Source: Euwallacea fornicatus
Taxonomy: Eukaryota > Arthropoda > Insecta > Coleoptera > Curculionidae
Reading direction: 5' to 3'
Assembly (NCBI RefSeq): GCF_040115645.1
Contig: NC_089548.1
Coordinates: 5,208,001 to 5,272,000, forward strand
DNA: 64,000 nt
Numbering within the stretch: the stretch's first letter is position 1; each line of letters opens with the position of its first letter. The position numbers and the translations under genes were made by a program. Below the pieces are notes generated by a model. The model searched no databases. It worked only from the letters and a program-made list of their open reading frames with translations, and had not been told where the DNA came from. Shown piece by piece: positions 12,675 to 27,200 of the stretch.

Positions 12675-15600
12675 TATAAATAGTAGCAAAGTGGCGACAC
12701 CTATGCCCCCATTTGAGTCGTTATTTATTACTCATTTTAGCGGTAACCCACCTGAAAGAAACGGTAATTTTTTATACCTACGACGTTGGTAATATACTTT
12801 AAAGTTTCTACACTCGTGGTAGTTACGTCCCTTTCACGAAAACTGCAATTTGAGTAATAAAATTCTCGAAAGACAGTTGAAATGATGCCGATAACAGCAC
12901 CACAGCAAAAAAACATGAGTTTCAAGTTTTCTAATGTCTGTTTTGTTGTAATAAAACTGAATTTACACCAAATCACTGGAATTGTTTAAAAGGGGAACTA
13001 ATAAATGCATCAACCTGCAAAGCCATTAATCCACTGAAAATAAAACGACTATTGCCATAAATAATTGCTTTAATATAAATAAATTTTTTGACCGACTCAT
13101 GTATTCTTTGCAGCAAAAATGCGAATTTCCATTTAAAACACAATCCATAATTTCTCGTTTTATGGGCTTTTAATACTCTCAGATATAAAGCGACGATAAA
13201 TTAAAAAAAAAAAGGAATTACGATTTTACACGATGTCGATTTAAATGAAACCTGGTGAACCAGTGCCAAAATCCGATTGTAATGTAGGTGTTATTAGCAT
13301 TAAACCTAGGCATGATGCAAAGAAGAAAAGATCTATTAGATCAGGGGGTGGGCAACAATTGTAGCAACACGGGGGCTCAGAAATTAAATGCAGATACTTA
13401 TGGTTGAGACTTGAATTGAAACAAAAAGATGCGTAGAGAATAGAGGGAGTACAGTAAAATGATGTAGACAGGGGGGGGGTTTGTCAGATGTTGATATCAA
13501 AATCAATCAAGGCATTGACCAGCTCCTTCATTGGTAACAGCATTTGAATAACTTTCCCTGGATCATATGTATATCAATTCCTCAGAATTTCTATCGTAAT
13601 AATTTGTAATTTACAGTTTTTCTCATGCATCACTCATTCATTGAAACGCATCAAATCACTCAAGATTCTCCCGAAATTATTATTAAGCCTAGCAATCAAT
13701 TAACTCTGATTTTTATTAATTAGAAAATAATTTTAGCGTTCCCGCTAATTTCAAAAAGGGTATTAACTGAAAAATGTCAGTAAGTAGATGTATTGTCAAT
13801 GAGTTTCTACGATGTTTCTTGAATATTTCATGTACTAATTTATATCTTCGCACTCACATTGGGTGTTAGGGCAATAGCTTTTGTAAATTTAAACAATGAT
13901 TAAGGACATACATAATTTCGAACAAAATATTCCTTACAACGCAGCTCGTTAATACCGCCATTTCCCTCAAAAACCGAAAAATAAACATCTTTTGAGAATT
14001 GGCAACGTCGCGTCATGTTTACTTGATTTGAATACCTCCCTAAATGCCTGCATCGGCCAGGTATGCGTTTTTACACGGTTTTTTTTGGGGGTTCGATGGG
14101 TTTTTACGGTTAAAACTTAAACATTATGCATTTCTTATTCTATTATTATTAAAAGCCACTTATCTTTGAATTATTGTTGTCATCTCTCTTTAGTGTAACA
14201 CGTTACACATTTTACACCACCCACATCACAGTCGAAAATGTTCGAAATGTGCACGACGTCCATTTGAGTCAATGCACTCACGACGGCGTTTTAACCAATT
14301 TTCCCGTACACGATGAAAAATTCCGTTTGTCCAACTGGAAGTTTTCTTACTGGACAGCGATTAACGTAAACGCGTCCGGTTTCTTCGGAACTTCGTAACA
14401 ACTCTTCATAAATCTAAAAGCATCTCGCGGTACTCGCGTAAACAGTACATTTTCACGTACGAAGGTACTGTTAACGGGCCCGAATAAATTCGCGTACTAA
14501 CAAAGGGTCGAGAAGTTTCATCGACTGTCAGATGTTGAGGAATTGCAAAAAACAATCATAACAAAAACAAACGTCGCTTCCTCGGTCGCGTTCAGTGCAG
14601 CGTTGCCGCTTGAGTTCACTTTCACTACTAAATTTGTATTATTAGTTATTAATTAAGTTTTAAATTGCTTTTAACAATGCTATTGCTGAATAATTTCAAC
14701 TTTTCCTATTACACGTCCAACAATCAACATTTGTCAAGTTCGTTTTTCATTACTTTATTAAAATTTCAAAATTATCATAGTTTAGCAGTTACGAACTTGA
14801 ATATATATATATTTTTTAAGTATTAGGTGTTAGACCCCTTTTGTTCAGAAGGTTTTTGTATAAAATGATGTTCTTAATCATCGGTTAAATTTACGACAGT
14901 TATTCCCTAATGCCCTGTATAACAAAACCTTATTACCTACGAATTTTATATTTGTTTTAAAACCGGATGATAACTTATCGGGCGATTTAGTATTATTTTT
15001 GATGGGTTTCATATCCTATGCCAGGTATCAGATATTAAAGAATAATCAATAATTTTACAATTCTATTTATACCCTCAAATAGAAAATGCGATTTCGCTGC
15101 ATCATACTTAACTATGAATAAAGCCTAATTAAATTGTTAATTTTTTATATTAATTTCTGTACATTTATATAATGCTAAAATTCCAAATTAAATTTAACAG
15201 AGCAATTTCATGAATATCGGACGTAATTAGACCAATGTGAACAATTTTATGTTTAAACAATTTCCTTATAGCTATCATTTCCTGAGTTTAACTGAAATTT
15301 ATTTTCCCATAATCTAATACAGAAAAATATCTTTCTTAAATGCTGTTAATTTTCACGCTACATTATTATTAAGTTTTCCTCAGGAGCTTGAAAAAAAAAG
15401 GAACATGCATGCTATGTAAAGAAAACTTAGGTATCATGCATGTTTGTTTGCAAGAAAAAAATGGAATGTTCAATAGATTGCTTGAAATGCATTGCAAAAC
15501 GTCAAACCGATATGCCTGTTGTAGAAATTGCTCAACAGTAAACATAGAGAATTAGATTTGTAATTTTATTTACGTGTAAATAAGCAAGCAAAACTACTAT

Positions 15601-16901
15601 GAATTATTCAATAAATCATCACCCTGAAGTATTGAATGGGAAGTAAATGATAAAATAATAGATGCGCGAAGCGACAAGTATTAAAAAATTAAACACGGCC
15701 TTGGTCTTGTTGCAAGACTCTTGCTAATCTCGTCATTTTACACGGAGCTCAAAAAAGCTGAAATAAATTAATATAAAATTCATGATTTAAATTTTTGAAA
15801 AAGCGCCTCAACTGTCAATTATTTCTTTATTCATATAAGGTAACCCAAAAAAATTATAGTAGCTCATATAAGGCCTCGTTGAGTAGGAGAGGAACGAAAT
15901 AAATACGAGGACTAGTAATAATTCTTCGACCGCCAATAAACTAAAGTATTCCCAATAACGTCAACTTCATTGGATATATTTAAATGGCAAAACATGCAAG
16001 GCGAATATATACAAGATCCCAAAGAAATCAAATAACACAAAAAATTCACGTTTTTTTAATGTTCTCATACTGTTTGCGACAGGAGGACTAAAACAGCAGG
16101 AAATACCTACTCTACCTGTGATGACGCTTCTGACCTGATAATTTCGATTTTGTCTCAAAAACCGCAAAGCGATTAAACAGTAGATAAAACTTAAAAACCT
16201 TTTACTTTCGGCAACAAAACGGTTGCAGAGACATAAAAATCGATCCCTGAATGCGAGCAGTCTCATTTTAAAACACCCCTTATATTTAAACGTTAATATA
16301 CTCATTTAAATATCAGTGCAGACTTTACACGCACAAGAATTTTCTCCTGGAGCAGTAGCTCCATAAAATAAATTCTAATGGGCACATTTTCTACCATTAA
16401 ACATCAAAGTTAGCTATATATCCATACAACGCTGATTCATCAAACAAATTGGCACATTCATGTCGACTTCTGCGAGCATCGTACATATGTAAAAGCTCGT
16501 TTTGCAAGCGAGACTTGTTATATCCCCCATATATCACCAGGTTGTCCGGCGCTGAACAGATTAGAATATGAAAGACAGCCTAAATTGTCATCCGTATTTT
16601 ATTGTGCCTCGAAGTTGAAAAAAGTCAATAATGCGCCTTTTGTTAGCCATATCCGTAGAGTGTTACTTTCCGGTTGTGAGACTGCAGTTTGATGAAAACG
16701 AGGTGATTGGGAATTTTTAATAAACTCGTGTGCCATATCATCCGATTACCGGCAGTTGTGAGTCTTCCTTAATTCGGTGTAGATGAAAAGGAAACCCGCA
16801 TTTCCTGCAGAAAATCACTGCATATGGAGCCCCAAGGATAACATTATGTATGTATGTGTGGCATTTTACTAATAAAACGAAATTATAAAAGAAATAAACA
16901 C
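12675..16901. other. gene-free DNA between Dop2R and DHX57
   Basis: No exon is recognised. The 112-codon minus frame at 15967-16305 has no flanking splice sites of note and resembles no family. A CpG-rich patch lies at about 14220-14640. The rest is AT-rich with A and T runs. Confidence 0.45.
14220..14640. promoter_or_regulatory. CpG-rich patch, candidate promoter or noncoding exon
   Basis: This segment carries many CpG dinucleotides in otherwise CpG-poor DNA, and an arthropod initiator-like TTCAGT within GCGTTCAGTGCAG near 14590-14600 on the plus strand. A 74-codon plus frame (14174-14398) overlaps it but looks incidental. It could be a distal promoter or leader exon of Dop2R, or a start of unannotated noncoding RNA. 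This is inferred from composition alone. Confidence 0.25.
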
Positions 16902-16907
16902 TTTATT
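16902..16907 (-). terminator. poly(A) signal of DHX57
   Basis: AATAAA on the minus strand, 85 nt downstream of the DHX57 stop codon, where a cleavage signal is expected. Confidence 0.6.
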
Positions 16908-16991
16908 GAGGTCTTATTAAAAAATAAAATAACGGTGTCAATAAAACTCTTATTTACATTGTATTTTACATAATAAAAAATGGGATGAAAA

Positions 16992-19900
16992 TCACGTATT
17001 AATCAATTTTAATATTGTGCTAATCACTCGTTCGCCTTGATCGTTGTGACTCAAATTTAGTAGGGGGTCCTTTATCTTCTCCTCCAACAAATTGTATAGT
17101 TCTCTTCTAATCATCTTAATCATTTCTGCAATCTAATACAGAAAAAAAAACTAAAATTAAAACATAGATCCCATAATTTAAATTTTTGTTTTGTTTATGA
17201 ATTCATTAATATTCGAGTACGGGGCTTCCCTGCTTCTAATAAATTACTTTTTGTAGTATTTAATGATAGACATTCATGGTCAACTTTAAAACCATATTTC
17301 TCCACATTGGGTTAACTGATATTTTAATATTACATATTTCTATATTTACCTTAATTTTTCCACATTTCGTTACTTTTGTGCATTATCAAAATTCACATAA
17401 ATTTTAAAAGAATTTTACAGTGAAATTTAACGATAATTTCCGACATGGTTTCTTTCTATCAAGCACAATGCGCGAATAACTAGATATGTTGGGTAAGTGG
17501 TGACATTTCCGCTAAATTTGATGAGCGTTCAGGTAGAAAGGAAAGAGGATGTTGGGCAAACCGGCGGCGACAGGTGTTGGTATTTATTGATTTTATCAGG
17601 AATGTGTATATACGAAGTATATACACACACATCAAGGGAAATATTTTTGAAGACATACGCAGATGCGGGTGTCACCTTGAAAGGATCTAAAAACCAGTGA
17701 AAATGAAAAACACAAGTGGAGATCGTCTTTGCAGTTTTGTCAAATGACGGAGATTGTTTCAATTTGCTGCAATTGAACACCCAAACTACTTCACCGATGA
17801 AAATAACATCCCCTCAGAGGGAGCATTGATGCATTTATTTACTGTCGCCATGAGTCATCTGACTTTGCAAGGTGATTTTTTAAAAACTGCCTACCCCAAA
17901 AAAACTCAAAAAATATTGCAGTATAAAAAAATGACAAAACACGTAAATCATTATTTTTTGGAATGACCTTTTGATCCATAAATCAATCTGTCATAAGATA
18001 GGTTACACGAAACCGTGGAAATTAATCGATTAGCATATTTATGTTAAACGAAAGTAATATACACTCACTCTATGTTCCTCTACTTGGAACAATATCCAGC
18101 CATCTTCCAAAGTCAAAAAGGTATCACCATTTTGAACCATGATCTCCAGATCTCCGGAAAATAGTACCAAAGGAATAATTGGTACCATTGTGCAATCCCT
18201 AAAGAAAATTTTGCTGGTGCGCACTTTTTCTTGGTACACCATGTACGGACTCGGAAAGCTGCTCACTGTGTAGTTTACTGAACTCGGATGCATAAACACC
18301 TAGATTAATGCATCAATATCATATTAAAGAAAACATCTACATTGTGTTCAAGATAATTATGCCTAGCATGGGATACTGTAAGCAGCAAAAAATACGGGGT
18401 TGATTAAATTAGGGAAGTTGTTTAGAGAGGAGGTTAATAAAATGTTGCTTCCAACCCAACCCAAAAAGATAAAAATCACAAGGTGTCCCCGCTTGTTCTG
18501 TACAAAACTGTACTAATGACTATTAAAGTCAACATATGGTGGACTCAATTTTCCTAGCAAATCAATCGTTTTCAAAAATTGCATGTGGTATTTAGGTGAA
18601 AATAATAGGTTAGTACGCAGGTGAAATGTGCCACAAAAATGTTTTGATCTTTTATGAGATTTTCGTAGCCAACTGAAATGCTTTTGGATGCGGAATAGCT
18701 TTGAACATCCTTATCTTGAACACCTTGTATTGAAGAAAATCACTAACCAGTTCTTTAGGAGTGGCAAACTTGATATCTTTGGCCTCATTTTCCTTCGGTA
18801 CAGCCCCAGCAGCGCTTTGAATGAACGTTTTGGACGGAGTGAGCACTTTTACGATGTTCGGGTAAAGGGCAGCACATAAAATTGAAGATAACAGCCGCAA
18901 ATTTTCGCCGTTGACATTAAACTACGCAACAACTAGATTTACTTAAAGTTTCGAAAGTTGAATCATTTTTACCTCACTACCAGTAATATCCAATACGGTA
19001 TCTTGACCTGTCCTACGTCGATTCCTACTCAAATTTACAGGAACAAACCCGATATCAACCAAAAGCTCCAAAAATTGATACTTTATATCCGCTATAGTCA
19101 ATAACGTTTTGTAGGATAAGTAATTCTCGTTTGCAAAGTTCCTTGCAGCGACTGCACTTCTTTTATTCATCGTCAGGAATTTCTATATACGTTGTCATTA
19201 AAAAAAAAACTTTTTGTGTACATGCATGGTGCATGTATTAGAATTTATAAAAGTTATTATGGGGAAATATACAATACCTTCTTGGCTGCCATGTATATGG
19301 AGTTTTAATGAGTGCACGCAAAAGGTGATTAGGCTATTGATAACTGCGGTGGAGATGGGCTACCTTTTCCCCTTCCATTATCAACGATCGATTAGCGTCG
19401 TTGACTCGCAAGCAGTACACCTTAATCCGAGAATGGATTATGTCACAAAAAGAGCTTGTTTTTCAATTAATGCATTCTAAAAATACCATTTCTATCGTGG
19501 TGTTTGTAGAGATAGAGCTACATTAATATTCATCAGGAAAATTGTTCTCAAGGAAGACTTAAATTTGGAATGTATGCGCATAATGCGCATCCTTTGAAAG
19601 AGACACATAGAACTGCATCGGTCCTTGGATTAAGGCATGTTACTTGCAAGTCAGCAACGTTAGTTGATCGTTGATAATAAAAGAGAAAGCAGCACCCTAT
19701 CTCAATAAAACTTTCATATCTCACCTTTTTTCTAAATCTTGTAATATAATATTTATAACCCAATGCATCAAAAATGTAATTAAAAAAACCCACCTTATAA
19801 GCCATCAAAACAGTAACTTGATCGCTGAACCCGGCAGAGAAGCTCATTTTTTTCCTATTGGCCTCTTCTCTCTTTCCAAACGGAGACACGAATGGGTTTT

Positions 19901-22900
19901 TGTAACTGAGACAAGCGGCCATGGTTAAAGCTGCATCTACACAGTCGAATATTGCGCCGTAAAGCATCAGTTTTCCTATCCGCACATCTACAGGCAAAGC
20001 AGCCAAATGATGCCCTAATGGAGTGAGATTATCATTTTTGTCCAACGCTCCCACACTTTCTAAACGACGAACTGCCGATTGAATATTTTCTTCTGTTGGT
20101 GGTTCTATGAAGCATCCTATGAAGAGAGAAAATAATTCTGGAACTATCTCTGAGAGCAAGCAAAATTAAAAGGAAATCTCCAAGTTAAAGAACTCATTAT
20201 CCTTAAATTAAGGTGCAATATGTCAAGTAAAACCAAAGTCTAATTGTAAGCTTAAAACGGAAACGAACAATTTAACTTGGCAATTTCTAGAAAATCTTTA
20301 AAGCATATTTGGTTATCTCTTCTAAGGAAATGATTTTTTGTAGGTTTTGCTAGGATTATTAGAGGAAGTGGCACTTTCACATAAATTTCCTTTTTGTAGC
20401 ATTTCCAAACATTTTGGAAACTTCTATAAGATGAAGATGAAGAGATATCTGTCATGAAATTCTGAATATACCTAAAACTTCATATATCTCCCTCTCGTAA
20501 AACGTGGGCAGCACCTTAATATTCAATACTAATTGCTCCAACGGGATCCTGTGTATCTCCGGAATAGGTTGCGGCAAAAAGTTGTGTGTAAATCGATGAG
20601 TGGTATAAAGATGTACACACACTCCAGGCATAACACGACCGGCCCTGCCCTTTCTTTGTAGAGCGTTGGCCTGAGTGACCCAAACTGTCTCCAAACTCTC
20701 CATATTCCTGTTGGAGTCGAAGTGTTTTTCCTTCATTTTCCCGGAATCGATAACAAATACACAGTCGTCTATGGTGACCGAAGTTTCGGCTAGATTGGTG
20801 GAAAGGACAACTTTACGTTTACCGTATTTGGTTTTCCTGTTTGAAGAAGAAAAATTATGTCAGAATTATAAGGTAAATAATAGAAGATTGTATGCAGGTT
20901 TATATACCTAAATATAGCTGCTTGTTCTTCACTAGTCAAAGAAGAATGCAGTGGTAAAATCAAATATTTTCCAGCTCTATGTCCAAATTCCTCATGTACA
21001 ACCAATTGTTCATATAATGCGGTTATTTCCCCAATTCCGGGTAAAAACACCAAAATAGTGCCTGTTTTGGGATAGTCATGCTTACCCCTTACCACCCACG
21101 TCAGTACATTCTCAATTAGGTCGTTGTTTATTTTATCAGTGTCCATTAAGAAAAGGTTCTTACAAGTTTTTAGACTGTACCCTAAAGATAATAAAAAAAA
21201 GTGTGAATATAATTAATTTCAAAACGTGTCATTAAATACATCATTACCTTCGTATCTGGCTATTATTTGCTGAATTGACAAATTCTCATCCTTAATGCGA
21301 GCCATCGGTTTATTAACGCTTAATTCGCTTTTCGCCATCATAGCCTCAAGGTAATCAGAATCATTCTTAATTTTCCTGGCAAATTCTGAACAATCTTCCA
21401 GAATATAACCAGTTTCTTCAAGAATGTCCTCCAGGAAGTATTGTTGGACCGGAAAAGTACGTCCAGGGATATTAATAATGGGTATTTCCCCAAAATAGTT
21501 GGAAAATAAATTAGCATTTAGAGTAGCACTCATTAGGATTACTTTTAAGTCCTTGCGAATAGGTAGCAGGTCTTTGAGAATCATGAGAAGAAAATCGCTA
21601 AGAAATTAATATGTTTATAAGTAATTCAATATGTAATAATTTTTAAACACCTTTCTTCACTTCGTTCGTGCACTTCATCGACAATGACGTGCGTTACATT
21701 AGGCAAAGTGGGATCTATCTCCAATCTGCGCAGTAAAATTCCTGTAGTACAAAAGGTGAGTCTGGTACCAGAGGAAATTTTACTTTCTAATCTTATTTGG
21801 TATCCTACAGTTGAGCCTACGCTTTCACACCTTTCATCCGCCACTCTAAAGTAATAAAAAACTGTGACACAGAACTCTTCCATGTAATCATCCAGAAACA
21901 ATTATTCCCTTACCTCTCCGCAACTCCAATAGCGGATATCCTCCTCGGTTGCGTACAAATCAACTCCATGTGATCCTTATTATAGTTATGGATCCAATCA
22001 TCCAATATGAATTGAGGAACTTGGGTACTTTTTCCACACCCTGTCTCTCCACTAATTACCACAACTTGCGACTGATGTATTAAATTTAAAATGTCAGTTT
22101 TCAAAGCCCATGCCGGCAATTTCTTTCGGCTTAATAACATTTCATTATACTTCTCTGTCAGCATTTTCTCAGAAAATAATTTGATAATGCGTTGATCCTC
22201 CTTAATAATTTCCTCTTGTGAAAGATGCTTTCGATTATCCCGATTCGTTGCTCCTTTCCTGTAATGCTTGGGAAGAGGTTCTCGTTTTTTAGCAATAACT
22301 TCACTAGAAAACAGCTTTTGTCGGGAATCGATGAAATCAATGTCAGTCTTGAGGTGCTCTTTTATTTCATCTTCTATTTTCAACAATTCCGTTACCGAAT
22401 AAACACAGGGAATACCGTCCGCAGCTAAAGATTCAGCTTCTTGATAAAGTCTTTTGCAGATATGTAGAGACATAAGAGGAGGAAGACAAACATTAGATTT
22501 CAAAAGTATTAAAGGAGGTTCATAGGGGTATTTAGAGTTCTTGGGAAATCGAAACTCTAGCTCAAAAAAATGAGAATCTAAATGGTTATTTTGGTTGTCC
22601 ACAACATCTGGCTCATGTGAAAAACGGCATTTATTGCCGAACTTGCATGGAACTCCGCGAATAAAGTTTTTACACTTTTCTTTTACTTTTTTGGTTACTG
22701 TTGGCTTTGGAGGTTTCTGCTTATTATGATACATATTAAACAGATAGTCTGCTTGAAGTGTTATATTCCAAACATCTTCCGTCTTCCGCTTAAAACATGA
22801 TTCATAAATTGACTCTAAGGAGCTTCTTTCGTCAGTCCTCATATCTAATAATTCTGCATCACTTAAACCATGATCTTGAACATCTTTTTTTCTTATCTTC

Positions 22901-24225
22901 AAATATTTAGTATAAAGGAGTTGCAATGCATCTTCTATAGTATTGTCGCAATGTTCAAACGCCTCTATACAATGACTTTCATGAAACCCATAACTGAAAG
23001 AATTGACAATTACTAGATATAAATTCAAGTGAAATTGACTGACTACCTTTGAAGTCTCATTAAGGCAAATAATTTTAGCCTTTCAACCTCATCTACTGGT
23101 CCATCTCTAGTTTGCGAGTAATCACAGCCTCCTTTAACAACTAAATTACCTCGGCCTACCCAATACTTTTTTAATACATTACAGTTGGTGTCACTATAGT
23201 CTGATATGTGATTCAGTTTGAAGTCCTAGAAACAAAATGGACACAAAAAGTGTCCTGACATCAAAAATACTCAAGTGCATGTTCGTTATTCTTACAGGTC
23301 CATGAATAAACTTTAAAGTTTCTAGAATCTGTTCTTCCAATGATTCATTTAATCTTAAAAATTGCAATTCTTGTTTTACAATGTTTGGCTTCACAGACAC
23401 CTTGGATGTACTGGAAAAAGATATATATAAAGTAATATGTTATAAAGCTTTTGCATGAATAAAAGTGAATATGTATTGTACCATCAATTGTAATGTCTTA
23501 GGCAATAAAATTTTCGTGAAAAGGATTTTTAAGATTAGTTCATAGATTCACATGATGTAAAATTAGCATAAAATAAGAAAAAGTTTAATCAATTAAAGCC
23601 TTCAGGTCAGTGGTTAGTTAATACATTTATATACCTTAATATAAGCAATACACAAATTGTGGCATTTTATATTATCCTATGTTAACTTTACATTACATGT
23701 ATGTCTTTTGAATTGAGGTTTTGAAATTAGGGCAAAAAATTATTAAACATAATGTATTAGTGGTAATAATTTCCTATATGTAAATAATATTTACTTTATT
23801 TTAACAATTTCAGAAAGCATCCAGACGATTGCACAATATTGGTTAACCAGCATAAGCTAGATTAGTTTTACTCCAGAGCTACAGGTATTAGTTCATATGA
23901 ATATAATTCATAATAACTTGTAGAACATTAAAGTGAGACATAACAGTAAAAGATGTTCCAGAAATAATTGAGTGCAAAGACAAAGCATTAGCAACAAAAT
24001 TTATAAACCCAAGAGAGCCTTTATAACATTGTTATAATCTTTATTGACCAAATTTTTAGCTTCAGCGCCTTAAAGGTGAAAAACTGTTAATATACGTTTA
24101 AAAAAAGCTTTATTATTTAAATAGAAAATAAAAAAATTGAGTGTGGATGAACTTTACCTAATTTTGGCTGTGACTGCTGGCCTGAGCAAGAAGTCCGCAG
24201 CATTGAGTGCAGCCTCCGTGTCCAT
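16992..24225 (-). CDS. DHX57: DHX57-type DEAH-box RNA helicase, 13 exons
   Basis: Superfamily 2 RNA helicase. Coding exons, in transcript order: 24158-24225, 23296-23410, 23047-23225, 21914-22993, 21651-21845, 21248-21597, 20908-21181, 20472-20836, 19794-20116, 18973-19182, 18748-18921, 18069-18299, 16992-17132. All phases join, giving 1234 aa (human DHX57 is about 1390). Domain order is diagnostic: a UBA-like domain (about residues 120-160), an RWD region interrupted by a CCCH finger (C-x8-C-x5-C-x3-H, about 228-247), the helicase core with GETGCGKST (about 436) and DEVH (about 537), then SAT, QRKGRAGR, the HA2 and OB-fold parts. The C-terminus ends ISTILKLINT, close to the vertebrate end. 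The start at 24225 rests on an in-frame ATG in a small exon that joins in phase 2; it is the least certain boundary. The substrate of the family is poorly known. Intron 9 carries an inverted-repeat element. Confidence 0.93.
17133..18068 (-). other. DHX57 intron 12
   Basis: 936 bp between the last two DHX57 exons. Open frames on both strands (for example 17497-17700 plus) have no recognisable product. It contains a perfect 11-bp inverted repeat with a 3-base spacer at 17603-17627 (TGTGTATATAC, GAA, complement). Confidence 0.7.
19340..19700. repeat. inverted repeat in DHX57 intron 9
   Basis: Two copies of one sequence of about 100 bp face each other: plus orientation at about 19345-19450 and inverted at about 19600-19695. 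Shared blocks include TTATCAACGATC, TTGACTCGCAAG against CTGACTTGCAAG, and CCTTAATCC. Translated on their own sense strands, both arms contain a similar YQRS...LNPR fragment, so each is a diverged copy of the same repeat. The exon 9 to exon 10 join on either side is intact. Confidence 0.75.
23411..24157 (-). other. DHX57 intron 1
   Basis: 747 bp of AT-rich intron between the small first coding exon and exon 2. The donor is GTAAAG and the acceptor CTTTTTCCAG. Nothing else is seen in it. Confidence 0.7.
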
Positions 24226-27200
24226 ACTACGAATGAACTGAAACGCAACTATTAAGTGATATAATTTAATTATTTGTCAGTACTTTAAATATTTTACCCA
24301 GAAAACTAAAATCACTTACGAAAATTCCTTCAAAAAATTTCCTAACCTAACTAGGAACTCCAAACTCCATCTTAACCTCTCGTCACTGGAGTAACATTCA
24401 GCCAGTTCATACCACTAAATGTTAAATGAAAAGCTACAAATAATGGATTGCCTAGAAGCAGAAAGAAGATCAGTGTATAATACTATCTCTTGCCTATTTG
24501 AAAGTTAAACAAGGATAACATATAATCCAAACAAAAAAAAAAGTTTGTTTCTCACAATGACGAAATATATCAAAAAATTAGGTATTTGAGCAAAAGATGG
24601 CAGCAATGCGAAGTCATAATATGATTATTCTAAGCGGGAAATTTGAATGAGCGCACTTTAAGCGCTGCATACATATATTGCGTAGGTATTATGGTATTTT
24701 ATTTAATTGAATATTAATAAATACAGTTGATTTGAACTAATAAAATTATGTTTTCTACCTTATAGTATAAATTAACATACATTTCAGTGTAAAAAATAAG
24801 ACATATAATTATTCAGAAATCAATCAAAATTTGAAATATGACATCTTCTCTCCTTCAAATTTTAAATATGTAGTTCATAAGAAATGTTTTGACTGAAAAT
24901 TAAGTATTAATAAAAAAAATTAGTACCTATTTTATTATTAATGGTTCACTGACCAGAACTTAGAAACTTACTATCTAATTCTAATTTTAATAAATGACTG
25001 CAACTAAGTTTCGCTAAGCCAATTACACTAATACCAAGACGAAATTTTAATAACAAACTAAATGCTTTAACACCTTTCTAATGACAATAAACAAACAAAT
25101 CTTCAATGTAGGACAAATATGTTTAAATATGTATATAAGTCCTCACATAAGTTAAAAATTCAAATACTGATGTAAATTTGCCTTATTTACCTTAAACCCC
25201 TGCACACAAAAATTTCAACTTTGCGTAATTGCTTACGCAGAAAGATCGCCAATTGACTAGACAAATATCATAAGATCAAGTAATAATAAATTAGTAAATG
25301 GATGACACTGTTCAAATTAATTAGCACCATTAGGATGTCTTTGGATTTTGTCAAAAAAGTGTTTGTGGTTGTAACAGCTTTTAACGATTATCCACTATCT
25401 CTTTATTAACATCTATTTAGGACGCATTTTGTAGCAGGTTTAGAGACCGAAACCACGATCAAGTAAAATGATCAGAAGTTTGGAACACTGGAAGTTGAAA
25501 GTATTGGGAATGGGTGAAATGATGAAAATTATTGAAAATCATTAAGAAAATATTAGCAATAACAATTATGAAAAGGAGTTTCGCATCTGTAAACATCAGG
25601 AATTCTATAACAATTTTACTGTAGCTGTTGATGGAATAGAATACTTAAAAAAATTAATCGGATTTGATGCATTGCACGCATTAACCAATCGTTGACCTTT
25701 ATAGTTAATTATTATACACAAAAAAAATATTAATTAGATTTAGCACCAACTTGGACTGTTTTAAGGAAAAAAGGTGCTTATTTCATAAATCTGAAACCAT
25801 CACGCTGCTACCAATGCCAATGCTCTAATAAAATGAATAACATACATAAGGAAATTATTCTCAAGGTAAGTAGGTAGGTATCTACAATTTCACTTTAATT
25901 CTCAGTCGTAGGTGACGTATATGGGATATACCTAGACCCATTTTATATTTTGCACCAAACTGACCATAGGATTCAGCGATAGGAATTTAAATTGACTCTT
26001 ATATTAGTTATGCAAAGTATACTTGCCTTCTTATATAATTGGTTGGTATATATCTTCATTGAAGCTTAAATTGATAAAAGTGTCTTGTTCCGGGGGATTA
26101 TCATTGTAATGTGCCCTAATATTACTAAAACACTTTTTGGAGGAGTAGATATTTCCTTTTAGAATTTTTTGCAATTTTCCTTGATAGTTTTACAGTGGAA
26201 AGGAAAAGCTATAGAATTAAATTCTTCACTCCTTTTTAAAATGAAAATGTTTATTTCGTAATTTCATTAAGAACTTGAAATTCGTGGTACCTACTTCAGC
26301 ATAAGCCATAAAAAAATTTAAATACAAACTAGTTCTCGCAAAAAATAAATCTTCGAATGACGTAAAATTTTAATTAAAAAAATTGTTCAACGCCTTTCAA
26401 TAAGTTGTTCATTACTGGACCAGTGTCCTAATAATTGCAGCTGTTTTTCGTTTGATCAGACGATTGAGGAATATTAATTAGTTTTAACCATTTGGTTAAT
26501 TTCGTCCTTCGTGTGCATTGGACGTGCATATTATTATAAAATCGGAAATACTTTTAGTTTTCAGTAACGTGACGAGATTTAATGCATACATAGGGATGGG
26601 TTTATTTGTAATGACGTCATACAGTCATACATGATTAGATAATACTAGATGATCGTAAAAATCTACAGGGTGATATTTGTTAAGGTTATGACTCATTTTA
26701 TCGCCTACAAATTTTTTGGGGTGCACCACATAGTATTTAATTTTGGAAATCCAAATTGCCTATTCAATATAGGAAATTTGACACGCTTTGACCATTTTAG
26801 TACTTGTCACAGGTTTTTCAGTTATTTCCCGGACGGTGATATAATGCATGCTTTTTATTCCATCGAGTAGCTCTAGCGATCTAACGATAAAGAGGATATC
26901 TAACAGAATAAAAATAAAAATAATATTAGACAAGAGGACAACAGTAACTTCAAGTACAGAATCAATTGAGCAGCGATGGCTTATTCGATAACAAAATAAT
27001 TTAAATAAATATGAAACAAATTTGAAAAATATGAATTAAAATAAAAGTATCTTCATAAAAATTAAATACCTACACTAGAATAAGAAAACAGTGAGTACAG
27101 TTTACGTAGGAAGGAATACATAGACACAATTGGCACGAAGAGCCCTTAAAATATGAATATGAAGGGAAAATTTAAGGAGAAGCTTACAAAGATTCGTATC

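Noticed and set aside
15967..16305. 112-codon minus frame
   Set aside because: No recognisable domain, no convincing splice sites and no neighbours to join.
19230..19330. Possible extra DHX57 exon containing TGGCAG, considered to supply a Gly-Trp seen in the human protein
   Set aside because: Exons 9 and 10 already join in phase 0 and give a continuous match without it, and no suitable acceptor precedes it.
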